Assembly: GCA_039566865.1 (NCBI GenBank)
Contig: CM076948.1
Location: forward strand, 20,347,001-20,411,000
DNA length: 64,000 nucleotides
From: Aurelia coerulea
Taxonomy: Eukaryota > Cnidaria > Scyphozoa > Semaeostomeae > Ulmaridae
Direction: 5' to 3'
Under the pieces are notes generated by a model. That model worked only from the letters and a program-made list of their open reading frames with translations. It was not told the origin of the DNA and searched no databases. The translations under genes were made by a program, and so were the position numbers. Shown piece after piece: positions 35,472 through 45,496 of this stretch. Every line of letters starts with the position of its first letter. The first letter of the stretch is position 1.

Positions 35472-36515
35472 TCAAATTTCATTTAAAAAATTAATCAAGT
35501 TATTAGCTAAAACGTTACCTCCACGAAAGTTCAAGTGCAGTCCCCAGTCATCTAAATGTATTTCGTCAATATTATCGTGCGTGATGAATTCAATTCCAGT
35601 GCCACTTAGCCCAATTTCTACTAGTCGATTGACTTGACGTCTTTTCATTTCCAGTTCTTCTGAGTCTCCCCGGTGTAAAATACTTGAGACAGCCACCTGT
35701 CTAACCCTTCGCTTCGTAGATACCGCGAGGTCGATCAACTTGTTCGCAGTTACATCAGGAGCTTCCCTCTTTAAATTATTTGTTCCACATAGAATTATCA
35801 CACCATCCGGGCTCATACTGATTGTTGGTTCATGGTACGAATGCATATGATCGATTGTGGCTCCAGGAAACGTTTTAATGAATGTTTTGACGTGGGACGC
35901 TTCTCTGTTTATATCTTGGTTGCGTAGTCTGCGTAGCATTGAGTCGCCAACGATAGATACAGTTGGTTTCCGATTTGTTTGATTGTCTCGTCGATTTATT
36001 TGGTTGTCTCGCAACCTGCCATCCCGTTGTTGCAATGGGGCCTTGCTTACACCTGATCCCTCGGCATGCTGCACATCTCTCTGGCTCACTTGAGCATAAG
36101 TGCGCTCTCCCGGGACCAAATTTTTTTCATATTTTGTTGATTTTTTATTTTCAAAATTTTTAGATTTAGTAAAAGATTCAGAGTCTGCAAAAGGTTGAGA
36201 CATGTTGAAATTTCTTCCAAAGGAATCAGTAGGGATCAAATTTTCCACCTCAGTTGCCAACACATGAAAACGATTCTGTGTAACAAAGGATGTTGATGTG
36301 GGTTGTTGTCTAGGTCTTGCACCCGACCTTTGAACTTTCCAACCATTTGATTCCCTTGCGGTATTGCGATGTAGTGTACTCTCTGGTGCGCATTGGGGGT
36401 TCAAAATTTGAGCCTGTGAAGTGGGAACATCAAAACTTGGCTTTTTTTGGTTATTTTCAATGATTTTATTTAGTTCCACTAACTTGAGCTTCAAACAATA
36501 ATTTTCATCTTTCAA
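35472..36515 (-). CDS. CR1 ORF1: coiled coil plus SGNH esterase
   Basis: 347 codons from the ATG at 36515. A Lys/Glu/Asn-rich coiled coil opens the protein; in the same frame it extends upstream past one TAG to about 36680. A low-complexity middle follows, then an SGNH hydrolase at about 186-345. Block I is VGDSMLRRL, block III is ILCGTNNL, and the C-terminal block reads DDWGLHLNFRG. In most family members the Asp is three residues before the His; here that place is Trp, with an Asp one residue earlier, so activity is uncertain. Known: CR1 ORF1 esterases are thought to help RNP or membrane association during retrotransposition. Confidence 0.85.
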   Translation of the reverse strand: MKDENYCLKLKLVELNKIIENNQKKPSFDVPTSQAQILNPQCAPESTLHRNTARESNGWKVQRSGARPRQQPTSTSFVTQNRFHVLATEVENLIPTDSFGRNFNMSQPFADSESFTKSKNFENKKSTKYEKNLVPGERTYAQVSQRDVQHAEGSGVSKAPLQQRDGRLRDNQINRRDNQTNRKPTVSIVGDSMLRRLRNQDINREASHVKTFIKTFPGATIDHMHSYHEPTISMSPDGVIILCGTNNLKREAPDVTANKLIDLAVSTKRRVRQVAVSSILHRGDSEELEMKRRQVNRLVEIGLSGTGIEFITHDNIDEIHLDDWGLHLNFRGGNVLANNLINFLNEI

Positions 36516-36680
36516 ACTTTGATTTTCTTTTTTGAGTTTAATTTCCTTTTCGAGTTTAATCTAGTGATCATAGACTAAAAGTAAGATTTCATTCTTTGAT
36601 ATATCGCGGAGAATACGGAGATGTACATTTCTTCCGTTTGTTATTTTATTCTTACGTGTACTGAATCCAACATTTCAAAT

Positions 36681-37126
36681 CTATTTCATGTATCTACCTG
36701 CTGCACTGAGGATGAAACGATAGCCATTTCTTGCACTAAAAGCAAGGCACACGATTGATGAATTTATAAGAGGTTTTGGCCAATGTAAGTGCCGATTCCC
36801 ATTCTTACGATCTCGTAAGGATGAGAGCAGAGTTGGATCAAGTATTGGGAGCAAGGGTTTGGTTATCGAAGAGGACATCACGAAATCGTTTGTTATGGCC
36901 ACGTTGGATGTTACAGATCTTGCCATTCTTGAGCGTGGCAAGTCATATGTTTGTTATTGCTTCAAAGTTCATTGGAATTGTATGTTCACATTCTTAGTTT
37001 GTGGTTCTCTTCTTGCGAGATAGAAAAGTAAGTACCTGTTAAATTCGTCTCTAATTTATAACGATGGTGCGGTGTTTCGTTAGGCCCGTACAGTTCACTT
37101 TTCCTGTTGTTCATCCTACCTCTCAG
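36681..37126. other. Short spacer
   Basis: Between the CR1 5' end and the inverted repeat that begins near 37127. Nothing recognised. Confidence 0.4.
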
Positions 37127-37363
37127 CCAGCATAGGAATCACTCGTCGTACATAGCCGATTGCTCGTGGCCCATGGTCGAAACCGCCAAAGCCTCATTTT
37201 CACGGACCAATCAGACGGCTAAAAAGCGAAGGAGACAAAAGAAACCCGTGAAGATTTTCCTAAATTTTACCTACCTTCATAAAACGCAACCAATTGGAAA
37301 AGATAATTTTGCAAGTTCCGACTAATTTCTAAGGTTTGCTTTCATCGATCATTCACAGGGCTC

Positions 37364-40300
37364 TTGTTCTCTTTGTGGTATTGCATTGCCTACTTGTACC
37401 TCTTCATTTGGTCATCCGTTGTAACACTCCCCTTGGCTGTCATGGTCACTGCACTGTTCTCCTACTTCTCTCCGTACACATGTTGGTTTAATACATCTTC
37501 TTTTAAAGTGAATGAATTGCAGGATATTGTTCTTAATTTTACAAAAATATCTCTATACTTTCAGGCCACCATTTGCTTTGCCCTGTCTTTCTTAGCCAAC
37601 TTTCTGATCCACAATATGCGTGCTCTTATCAAATATCCTCTGTACCGGAAACGATGTATTTACTTACTGCAAAGTGTGCTACACTTGATACTAACAATAG
37701 AATACATAAGCTTTCTTCTTTATGGGAAAACATTTTCGCTAAAAGTTCTGCTAATGTTGTCAGGTGACATTGAGTCAAATCCAGGCCCTCAAATTGACAA
37801 CTGTTTGAAATTTTTCCACTGGAATTTGAATAGCATTTGTGCAAGGAACAAGGTAAAAATATCACTGATTGAGGCTTACAACTCCCTCCATCGATTTGAT
37901 GTTATAGCAGTTTCCGAGTCAATGCTTGACAGTTCTGTTAGCAATGATGACATCCTCATTGAGGGTTTCAGCAGGGAAATTTATCGCAGTGATCACCCAA
38001 GCAACACTAAGCTCGGTGGGGTATGTCTGTACTTCAGGGAGGGTCTACCAATAAAACGTAGGATTGATCTTGAACTGCTTCAAGAAATCATTGTTTCTGA
38101 AATTACCATTGCACGGAAGAAAATCTTTCTTGTAGCTGTTTACCGTAGCCCCAGTCAAAATAGTGAGCAATTTGAAAACTTCGTTGACAGACTGCAGACG
38201 ACACTGGACCTACTCCGTAGGGAAAGGCCATACACAGTGATTGTGACTGGAGATTTTAATTGCAGATCCTCTCAATGGTGGGCAGAGGATATGGAAAGCC
38301 CTGAAGGGACTGCTCTGGAGGAATTAATTGAATCAAATAACTTATATCAATTAATTGATGAACCAACTAACATAAGGGGTGAAGGCATGTCATGTATTGA
38401 CCTCGTTATAACTGACCAACCTAATATGTTTGTTGAACACGGGGTACACCCATCGCTGGATGAACACTGTCAGCATCAGATAATTTATGGAAAATTAAAT
38501 ATTACCATACCCTCTCCACCTCCTTACAAACGAACCGTCTGGGATTACTCAAAGTCTGATACCAAAGCGATAAGAGATGAGATTCAAGAAATTGACTGGG
38601 TTTCTCGATTTACTGCTCTCAGTTCGGATGAAATGACAGAGTGTTTCACTCGTATTCTTGTATCCACTATAACTAAAAATATACCAAATAAAGTCGTTAA
38701 GATTGACGACAAGGATCCACCGTGGATAACTCCTGGTCTTAAATCAGCAATCATACGCAAACACCGAGTTTACAAAAGATTTGTACAACGTGGGAGGAGG
38801 CAGGAGGATTGGGCACTAGTTAAAACTGTCCGGAACGAAACTTCAAAATTAATTACTAGCACCAAAGAGGATTACTATTTGAGTCTAGGCAGAAAGTTGG
38901 CTGATCCAGGTCAGGGTGTCAAAGCGTACTGGTCGGCTCTGAACAGATTAATAAACAAAAAGAAAGTAGTCAATATTCCGCCTTTATTGGAGAACGGAAT
39001 TTTTGTGGCTAATGTACAGGCTAAAGCTAATGTTTTCAACGATTTTTTTGTTGAACAATGCTGCACTTTAGCAACTGGGAGTACCCTTCCAGTCTTTCTA
39101 CCCCGCTGTAACAAAATGCTGCAAAACATTGTTATCGATAGGGATAAGGTTCTTAAGTTGATACGTAACCTAAATACTAATAAAGCTCATGGATGTGATG
39201 ATATCTCAGTATCAATGATAAAAATTTGTGATTGCTCCATTGTCGAGCCCTTGTGCCTAATCTTTGACAAATGCCTTGATACGGGAAAGTATCCTTCAAT
39301 ATGGAAAAAAGCAAATGTAGTTCCTGTACACAAAAAGGGTAGTCGACAATGCAAAAAGAACTATCGACCAATTTCTTTGCTTCCAATATTTGGAAAAATG
39401 TTTGAAAAATTGATCTATGATTATATTTATGAGCACCTGTGCGACAACGGACTGTTAACACCACATCAATCGGGTTTCCGTCCAGGTGATTCGACAGTCA
39501 ACCAGTTGTTGGCAATAAGTCATAAAATCTATTGCGCCTTTGACGATATTCCAAGTAAAGAAACAAGGGCTGTTTTTCTTGACCTATCTAAGGCCTTTGA
39601 CAGAGTTTGGCACGAGGGCTTACTGTATAAACTGGAATGCAGTGGGATATCTGGAAGCCTCCTTGCACTAATTCGCGATTTTCTTGCAAACCGTGAACAA
39701 CGTGTTCTATTAAATGGGAAAAACTCAGAATGGGCAACAATTTCTGCTGGAGTACCTCAAGGCTCGGTTTTAGGACCCTTGTTTTTTCTTGTCTACATAA
39801 ATGACCTTGTTGATGACTTAAAGAGTGATGTTAAGATCTTTGCTGACGACACATCTCTATTTTCTGTTGTGAATGATGTAGCCAGAACTGCCGAAGAACT
39901 AAACAGTGATTTAGAGACAGTTAATATGTGGGCATGGCAATGGAAAATGCAGTTTAATGCTGACAAAACTGTTGAACTCATCTTCTCCACAAAAAGAGTT
40001 AAACCCTTTCATCCCCCTCTAATGTTAGGAAATGATGTGGTAACAGAAAAGGCCGAGCATAAGCACCTTGGCATGATTCTGGATCCCAAGCTGGATTTCC
40101 AGAGTCATATCAAGGAAGCTATCTTAAAGGCAAGACGAGGAATTGGATTAATACGACATATTTCTAATTATGTTTCTAGGGACGTTCTTAATCAAATGTA
40201 CAAGCTTTATGTTAGACCTCATTTAGATTATGGTGACATTGTCTACCACAGGCATGACCCTGAGATGCTCCAAAGCTTCACGCGTAAGATAGAACAAACT

Positions 40301-41035
40301 CAATATTTGGCTGCCTTGGCGGTGACCGGTGCATGGAGAGGTACAAATAGGCAAAGGCTGTATGAAGAACTGGGGTGGGAAAGTCTCTATCAGAGGAGAT
40401 GGTATAGACGCTTGTGCCATTTTTTTAAATTAAAGAACTCACACCATCCTGAGTATTTGTATGCAGAAATTCCTCCTGAGCGTCAAGTCATGTACAACCT
40501 CAGAAGTGCACGTCTGTATGAACAAAACATAGGTAGGACTGTCCGGTTCTCAAACACCTACTTCCAGAATACCTTTTCTGAATGGAACTCGCTCACTCTT
40601 GATATTAGAAATTCTACATCAATTGCTGAGTTCAAGCGTAAATTGCTGGGAATCATAAGGCCTGCTCAAAAGCCTACTTATAATATACATGATATAGCAG
40701 GTATTAGACTTCTGACCAAGCTTCGTTTGAATTTTAGTGCCTTAAATGAACACAAATTTAGGCATAATTTTGAATGTCTGGACCCTATCTGTGCTTGTGG
40801 CACAGGCAAAGAAGATAACGAGCATTTTCTCCTGCATTGCCCTCTCTTTGAATTACAGCGTAGAGATCTCCTTGGTCAGCTCGGGGACCTTCCTGGCATT
40901 GACATTGAGAGTTTGGATAGTAAGACTATTTGCGAATTACTACTATTTGGTAGCCCAAACGTAAATGTGATTGTGAACAGAATAATTCTGGAAGCGACCA
41001 TTTCCTTCATCAAATCAACACAGCGATTAGGCTAG
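37364..41035 (+). CDS. Intact LINE ORF2: 2A motif, APE endonuclease, reverse transcriptase
   Basis: 1223 open codons from 37364; the first in-frame ATG is 37442. Residues 1-133 (from 37364) are strongly hydrophobic with several membrane-like segments and end in GDIESNPGP (134-142), which fits the 2A ribosome-skipping consensus D-V/I-E-x-N-P-G-P. Then comes the endonuclease: FFHWNLNSICARN, VSESMLD, VTGDFNC, DEHCQH. The RT has KKANVVPVHKKG, NYRPISLLPIFGKMFEKL, FLDLSKAFDRVWH, AGVPQGSVLGPLFFLVYIND and IFADDTSLFS. The C-terminal zinc-like cluster is CACGTGKEDNEHFLLHC. No stop or shift. Expected: skipping would release the hydrophobic leader from the catalytic protein. No ORF1 was recognised upstream. 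Ends just before a 3' UTR and poly(A). Confidence 0.93.
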   Translation: MFSLWYCIAYLYLFIWSSVVTLPLAVMVTALFSYFSPYTCWFNTSSFKVNELQDIVLNFTKISLYFQATICFALSFLANFLIHNMRALIKYPLYRKRCIYLLQSVLHLILTIEYISFLLYGKTFSLKVLLMLSGDIESNPGPQIDNCLKFFHWNLNSICARNKVKISLIEAYNSLHRFDVIAVSESMLDSSVSNDDILIEGFSREIYRSDHPSNTKLGGVCLYFREGLPIKRRIDLELLQEIIVSEITIARKKIFLVAVYRSPSQNSEQFENFVDRLQTTLDLLRRERPYTVIVTGDFNCRSSQWWAEDMESPEGTALEELIESNNLYQLIDEPTNIRGEGMSCIDLVITDQPNMFVEHGVHPSLDEHCQHQIIYGKLNITIPSPPPYKRTVWDYSKSDTKAIRDEIQEIDWVSRFTALSSDEMTECFTRILVSTITKNIPNKVVKIDDKDPPWITPGLKSAIIRKHRVYKRFVQRGRRQEDWALVKTVRNETSKLITSTKEDYYLSLGRKLADPGQGVKAYWSALNRLINKKKVVNIPPLLENGIFVANVQAKANVFNDFFVEQCCTLATGSTLPVFLPRCNKMLQNIVIDRDKVLKLIRNLNTNKAHGCDDISVSMIKICDCSIVEPLCLIFDKCLDTGKYPSIWKKANVVPVHKKGSRQCKKNYRPISLLPIFGKMFEKLIYDYIYEHLCDNGLLTPHQSGFRPGDSTVNQLLAISHKIYCAFDDIPSKETRAVFLDLSKAFDRVWHEGLLYKLECSGISGSLLALIRDFLANREQRVLLNGKNSEWATISAGVPQGSVLGPLFFLVYINDLVDDLKSDVKIFADDTSLFSVVNDVARTAEELNSDLETVNMWAWQWKMQFNADKTVELIFSTKRVKPFHPPLMLGNDVVTEKAEHKHLGMILDPKLDFQSHIKEAILKARRGIGLIRHISNYVSRDVLNQMYKLYVRPHLDYGDIVYHRHDPEMLQSFTRKIEQTQYLAALAVTGAWRGTNRQRLYEELGWESLYQRRWYRRLCHFFKLKNSHHPEYLYAEIPPERQVMYNLRSARLYEQNIGRTVRFSNTYFQNTFSEWNSLTLDIRNSTSIAEFKRKLLGIIRPAQKPTYNIHDIAGIRLLTKLRLNFSALNEHKFRHNFECLDPICACGTGKEDNEHFLLHCPLFELQRRDLLGQLGDLPGIDIESLDSKTICELLLFGSPNVNVIVNRIILEATISFIKSTQRLG
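37763..37789 (+). other. 2A-type ribosome-skipping motif in LINE ORF2
   Basis: Encodes GDIESNPGP. All consensus positions (D, I, E, N, P, G, P) are present, and a hydrophobic segment with Leu/Met precedes it, as in known 2A sequences. Established: APE-type LINEs of several animals carry such motifs. Activity here is inferred only. Confidence 0.85.
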
Positions 41036-41330
41036 AAATAAAACCATCAAATCACAGCGCACCCCAACAGGTGAGTCAGAGATATATTTCTTTGACGCAC
41101 CTGGAACACCTTAATTTTTGTAACGTTGTTTTATTTGTTAGACTAGATACTGTCGTAGTATTGAACTGTTGTAAGTGTCGTTCGTAGTGAGAACTCGATG
41201 ACTTTGTGTCCTTTCTCGCTACGAACGACATAATTTTTTTTTCTTTTCTCAATTCTAGTTTAACTGTTGTCGTTGCTTTGTATATTTTAATATTTTATGA
41301 TGATATATAAAAAAAAAAAAAAAAAAAAAA
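41036..41330 (+). other. LINE 3' UTR and poly(A) tail
   Basis: After the stop (TAG 41033-41035), about 270 bp of non-coding sequence end in 22 A residues (41309-41330). A homopolymer tail this long suggests recent insertion. Confidence 0.8.
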
Positions 41331-41331
41331 C

Positions 41332-41905
41332 AATCTACTCTCCAGATGTTTGGGAGTAAAAGTTTGGATGCCGGTTAAAATATCTCCAGGATTGGTGGAG
41401 TTCTGGCCACAAACAAACCGACAAGGCACTAAACCTTGAACAATAGAGATTCTGGCCGGGAGACAATAGTAATAACAATAGTGATTGTTGTAAGAACGAC
41501 CCGAAAACGCAACAACCCGTGTTTTCAATTGTTCTTGCTATTGTCTTTTGCTAAATTTTCTTTTATTGAAGATTCAATGCCCCTACGGTTTCTATGTGAA
41601 TTGAAAAAGCCTACAAAGGCTTGTTTGCGCATTTCAAGTCATGTGGCAATACTCTAGGGACGTTTCTGTATTGTACTACTTTTTAGATTCATGGCAAAAG
41701 TTTGCTCGTTGCGAAATAACTTATAAAATTCAAAAGAGATTTTATCAAGAGGCTTTATCACCTGACTTGAAGTGGCGTAAACAGGTCTCGACAAGCCTTC
41801 GCCGATTTTGTCTATTGGAGAGGCAATAACTCCGCCAATCCTGAAGATATTTTAACCGGCATCCAAACTTGTACTCCCAAACATCTGAAGAGTAGTTTGC
41901 TTTGA
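41332..41905. mobile_element. Hairpin MITE directly after the LINE tail
   Basis: The left arm 41332-41405 (AATCTACTCTCCAGATGTTT, TTTGGATGCCGGTTAAAATA) pairs with 41822-41905 with few mismatches. No coding frame is supported. Confidence 0.75.
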
Positions 41906-42063
41906 AAAAATTTGGGAAATCTCAAGCAGTTTTTTGTCCTGGTTGCGTTTTATGAAGGTAGGTAAAATTTAGGAAAATCTTCACAGGTTTCTTTTGTCTC
42001 CTTCGCTTTTTAGCCGTCTGATTGGTCCGTGAAAATGAGGCTTTGGCGGTTTCGACCATGGGC

Positions 42064-43647
42064 TAGACTGATTACAATTCGTCGTAAATTTCGCTCGTTT
42101 TTTATATTTTGATTTTAACCCTTTCGCTCAATCTACGACTCATAAAAAAGCTATGTGAAAACGAGGACAAAACTAATGCACGAGAATTTGACCGAGACTT
42201 GGTCGGTCGATTGATTGATTGATGGATTCGATTGATTGTTCGTGCCGCAGCAGGGAGACTTCCTAGCTGTGATGGAGGTCATGTGACTTTTCCACGCCTT
42301 CAAACTTTTTCGGAATGAGTGAACCATACAAACTTGCGTTCCTTTGACAATCAAAACAATAAAGATTTCGTCAAATTCAGCCAGCCAGTGGGATCTAATT
42401 TCTTTCAAATGAAACAATGATAAATCTAAAACAATACAATCATGATTGTTTTGATTGCCAAAGGAACCCAAGGTATATTTCAGAAACTTTTTGCTGAAGC
42501 GTTCTGCAACCTATTGTGAGACTATTGTGAGACTGTTTCACGCAAAAAAGATGCACAAGCTATTTTGTAATAATTTCAATCACTAATATTTCTGCTGTCA
42601 ATACTATGGTTAACAAAGCATAAACGTTTCATCAAGTTTCGGTTATTCTTTATCTTAAAATGCGCGAGTTTTCTGGCGTTATCTTCAGGGGAACTTTGCA
42701 ATGTTTTCTAGAATGTTCTTCGGTCGGGGAAGCGCAAGAAACGAACACAAATTATTCTCGCAAAGAAAAACACCCAAAAAGGCTTCTCAAAACTATAAAT
42801 AATTCTCCTAAAAAATGTATAGTTAGCCACAAAACTCTTATGACACATTTGTTTCGTAAGATTGAAAATAGTTTCTGTTTAAGCAGCTTTGTACTGTAGT
42901 CTGTGATTTCAAACTTCAGGAGGAAAGATAAATTGATCGGCACTTTGCAAGAACGAAGAAAGAAACGTCGGTTCAAGCCTCTTTGACAAATTTACTATAA
43001 TTTGCAAAGAATTTCAAATACGAATACTTCTGCTGTTTATAGAGGAATGTTTCAAGAAATTTTGGGTATCTTTTCCACATCGAATGCGAGTTTTCTCTTA
43101 ACTTCTTGCCGGGTCGAAGTGCTTACCTCAAGCTCCTTTTTTGTTTTGCTTAGGCCAAAAAGGAATCCTGTGTTTCACGATTTAAATTCGCCAAACAGTA
43201 AGTCTTCCGGGGTCTTCCTACAGCAAGTTGGCAAACAAACAAATGCATCCTTTCCCTTCAAAACTCTTTCGTACAGTGCCTTTTGAGATCACCTTTATTC
43301 TGTCCGTAGCTGCGATGATAACAACCTCCATTTTGGCAAAAAGCAACGCGAAGCGCTGTCTTATGGACAGGGCGACCAAGGGCACCGAAAATTCCAAAGA
43401 CTACCGAAAATTTTACCGAAAACTCAAAAATTTACGCGGGAAATTTAAATGAGCCAATCACAGCCGAGCAGCCCCGAATGCTGCAATCTGATTGTAACGT
43501 CAGGAACTTGACGTGAAAACGAGTTTTTGTCCTGATTTTGAGTTAGTTTGATTATGAGTCCCTGTTTGAGAGAGCGATTCCATTCAATTCAATAAGTAAT
43601 TCAACTCAATAGCGAGCGAAAACTAGGGACGAACTGTAATAAGTCTA
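42064..43647. mobile_element. 1.58-kb TIR element with 9-bp target duplication
   Basis: Bounded by perfect ACCATGGGC repeats (42055-42063, 43648-43656). TIRs TAGACTGATTACAATTCGTC and (inverted) TAGACTTATTACAGTTCGTC. The other arm of the surrounding inverted repeat keeps the uninterrupted site (GTGGCCCATGGTCGAAAC, about 37166-37183), which proves the insertion point. No transposase frame seen. A related end lies at about 61148. Confidence 0.88.
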
Positions 43648-43700
43648 ACCATGGGCCACGAGCAATCGGCTATGTACGACGAATGATTCCTATGCTCTCT

Positions 43701-44262
43701 CAGCCTTGATTCTTAGATGTATCTATGTTAATTTAAAACTGAAAAAGATACAGATACTGCTCTAAATGTGTCTTCTTTTGAGGAGTTTTGGAGATACTTA
43801 AACACACAGAATAAGACCTTCGAAGCAAAGTATCTATTCTCCATATGCATACGTTTCAGCCATTACTGAGATCTTTACTATGGCAAGCCACAGTGAGGTC
43901 AATGAGGTCAAATTCAAAACTTCGGTATTTCTCCAAATTTTGAAATAACTTGTAGCGACAATGATTAACTGTGTATTAGAGTATTGGGAACAGGTCTGTG
44001 AAGAAATTTTTTGAAAATCTTCATGCTCCTTCTGTCGATTTATATTTTGGTTAAGGGTGGTAAAATCGTCCAAAAGCGGCCTAAAATCCAAAAAAGTGGC
44101 CTAAAATCTGACATTTCAAATTTCCCGGTTGGTTGTCAGTTCCATTTGATTGGTTTAAGGCGTGTCACGTGTCAATTTTGTCAGCCAGTAAGGATTTAGT
44201 GCCTATCTTAGAGAAAAGAGAAAGAGAAGGGAAATATTACATCCGAAGGAGGTCGTTCCATA
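43701..44262. promoter_or_regulatory. Upstream region of riboflavin transporter gene
   Basis: AT-rich spacer between the last repeat arm and the transporter start. It presumably holds the promoter and 5' UTR. No clear TATA box or CpG-rich block was recognised. Confidence 0.3.
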
Positions 44263-45496
44263 ATGGATCATCCCATTTCAAAAATTTTTGTTTTGTTTAT
44301 GTTTCTTATGCAACTTTTGGACGGTGACAGAAGCAGACCTCGTCTTTCTGTAGACTTCTTCACTTCTACTTCAACAGAAATGGAGGAGAGAAATAACACA
44401 AATAGTGACACGTGTTACCAATCCTGTTGCACTCATTTTGTCACCAGAAATCTTGACTCGTCAAACACAGAGGAGAGCCAGACGAAGCTATCATGGCCAG
44501 TTTACATTCTCGTTTGTCTATTTGGCCTAGGGTCCTGGTTGGCAATAAATGGAATTTGGATGGAGCTGCCCGTACTGGTGGATCATGCGCCCGAGAAGTG
44601 GAGCCTTCCTTCATATCTTACTGTTATCACTGAGCTTGCAAATGTTGGACCGTTAATTTATTTTGTTGGGAATAAGTTTGCACCGAAAAAGGTTCACGAG
44701 AGAACTGCAGTATACACGATAACGATTCTTGGTAGCATTGCATGTGTTTTATTGACTCTCTTTTGGGATAAAACTTCACACATTTTTGGCTCCACACGCA
44801 GCACAGCTCTGATTGTTTTATCATTCTTCGTTGCACTGGTTGATTGCACCTCAACTGTCACATTTTTGCCCTTCATGGCTATTCTTCCACAGATTTATAT
44901 GAGTGCTCTTTTCCTTGGTGAAAACCTGAGCTCTTTGCTGCCAAGTTTTGTAGCTTTGATTCAAGGAGTTGATAAAAGGAAATTGGTTGCAAAAACTATA
45001 TGTGACAGTCAAGGCTGTCAAAATGCTACTGTGACAGTGTTCACTGGTTTAAACTTTGGTCCAAACTACTTTTTCCTCTTCCTTGCTTTCATGATGTTAC
45101 TTTGTGGGATAGCATTTATTGCTCTCAACTACTTATCAGCTGTAAAGAAACATCATGTTCTAAGTTATTCAGACCTACAACGCTGCAGCCAAAATAAGCC
45201 AACAAAGAAAATTGTACAGAACATAAGTGAGGATGACATTGCAAAGCAATCTCTTCTTGATAGCAATTCTCTTCTTGCAAAAGAGCATCTGGATTTTTCA
45301 TCTGAATTAGCTTTACCCTCATTACCTGGAAGCACACAAGAAGATGGTTCAGTGGCATCAAGAATCCCAGAAGCTAAGACAACAATAATCTACCTTTTCA
45401 TTTTGCAAGCATGGATAAACTCTATCAGCAATGGAGCAATTTCCCAGATACAGGCATATGCTTGTGAGCCTTATGGTGCCACAGCATATCATTTAG
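44263..45496 (+). CDS. SLC52A: SLC52A exon 1
   Basis: 1234 bp, donor TTTAG|GTAAGA at 45497, ends in phase 1. Holds roughly the first three quarters of the protein, from the N-terminus to EPYGATAYHL. Confidence 0.9.

Larger units (their letters stand above)
32248..36680 (-). mobile_element. CR1-type LINE, nearly full length, minus strand
   Basis: In order on the minus strand: ORF1 with esterase domain (about 36680-35472), a ~220-bp gap, endonuclease (35251-34265), RT (34268-32400), 3' UTR with GGGGCTACCGTGCC, and a short AAATAAATAAAAATGATG-like tail near 32250. Defects: an in-frame TAG in the ORF1 N-terminal region near 36563 and a one-base shift in a 6-base homopolymer at 34296-34301 between endonuclease and RT. 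The 3' signature and RT match the copy at 27668-29180. The esterase ORF1 plus APE endonuclease is the known CR1 layout. Confidence 0.9.
37127..43700. repeat. Large inverted repeat enclosing a LINE and smaller elements
   Basis: Left arm 37127-37290 (CATAGGAATCACTCGTCGTA, then ...CCAAAGCCTCATTTTCACGG). Right arm in two parts: 41945-42063 and 43648-43700. The right arm is split by the 42064-43647 element. Pairing is near-perfect through CGGACCAATCAGACGGCTAA and CTACCTTCATAAAACGCAAC. Probably an older TIR element that became an insertion target. Confidence 0.8.
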
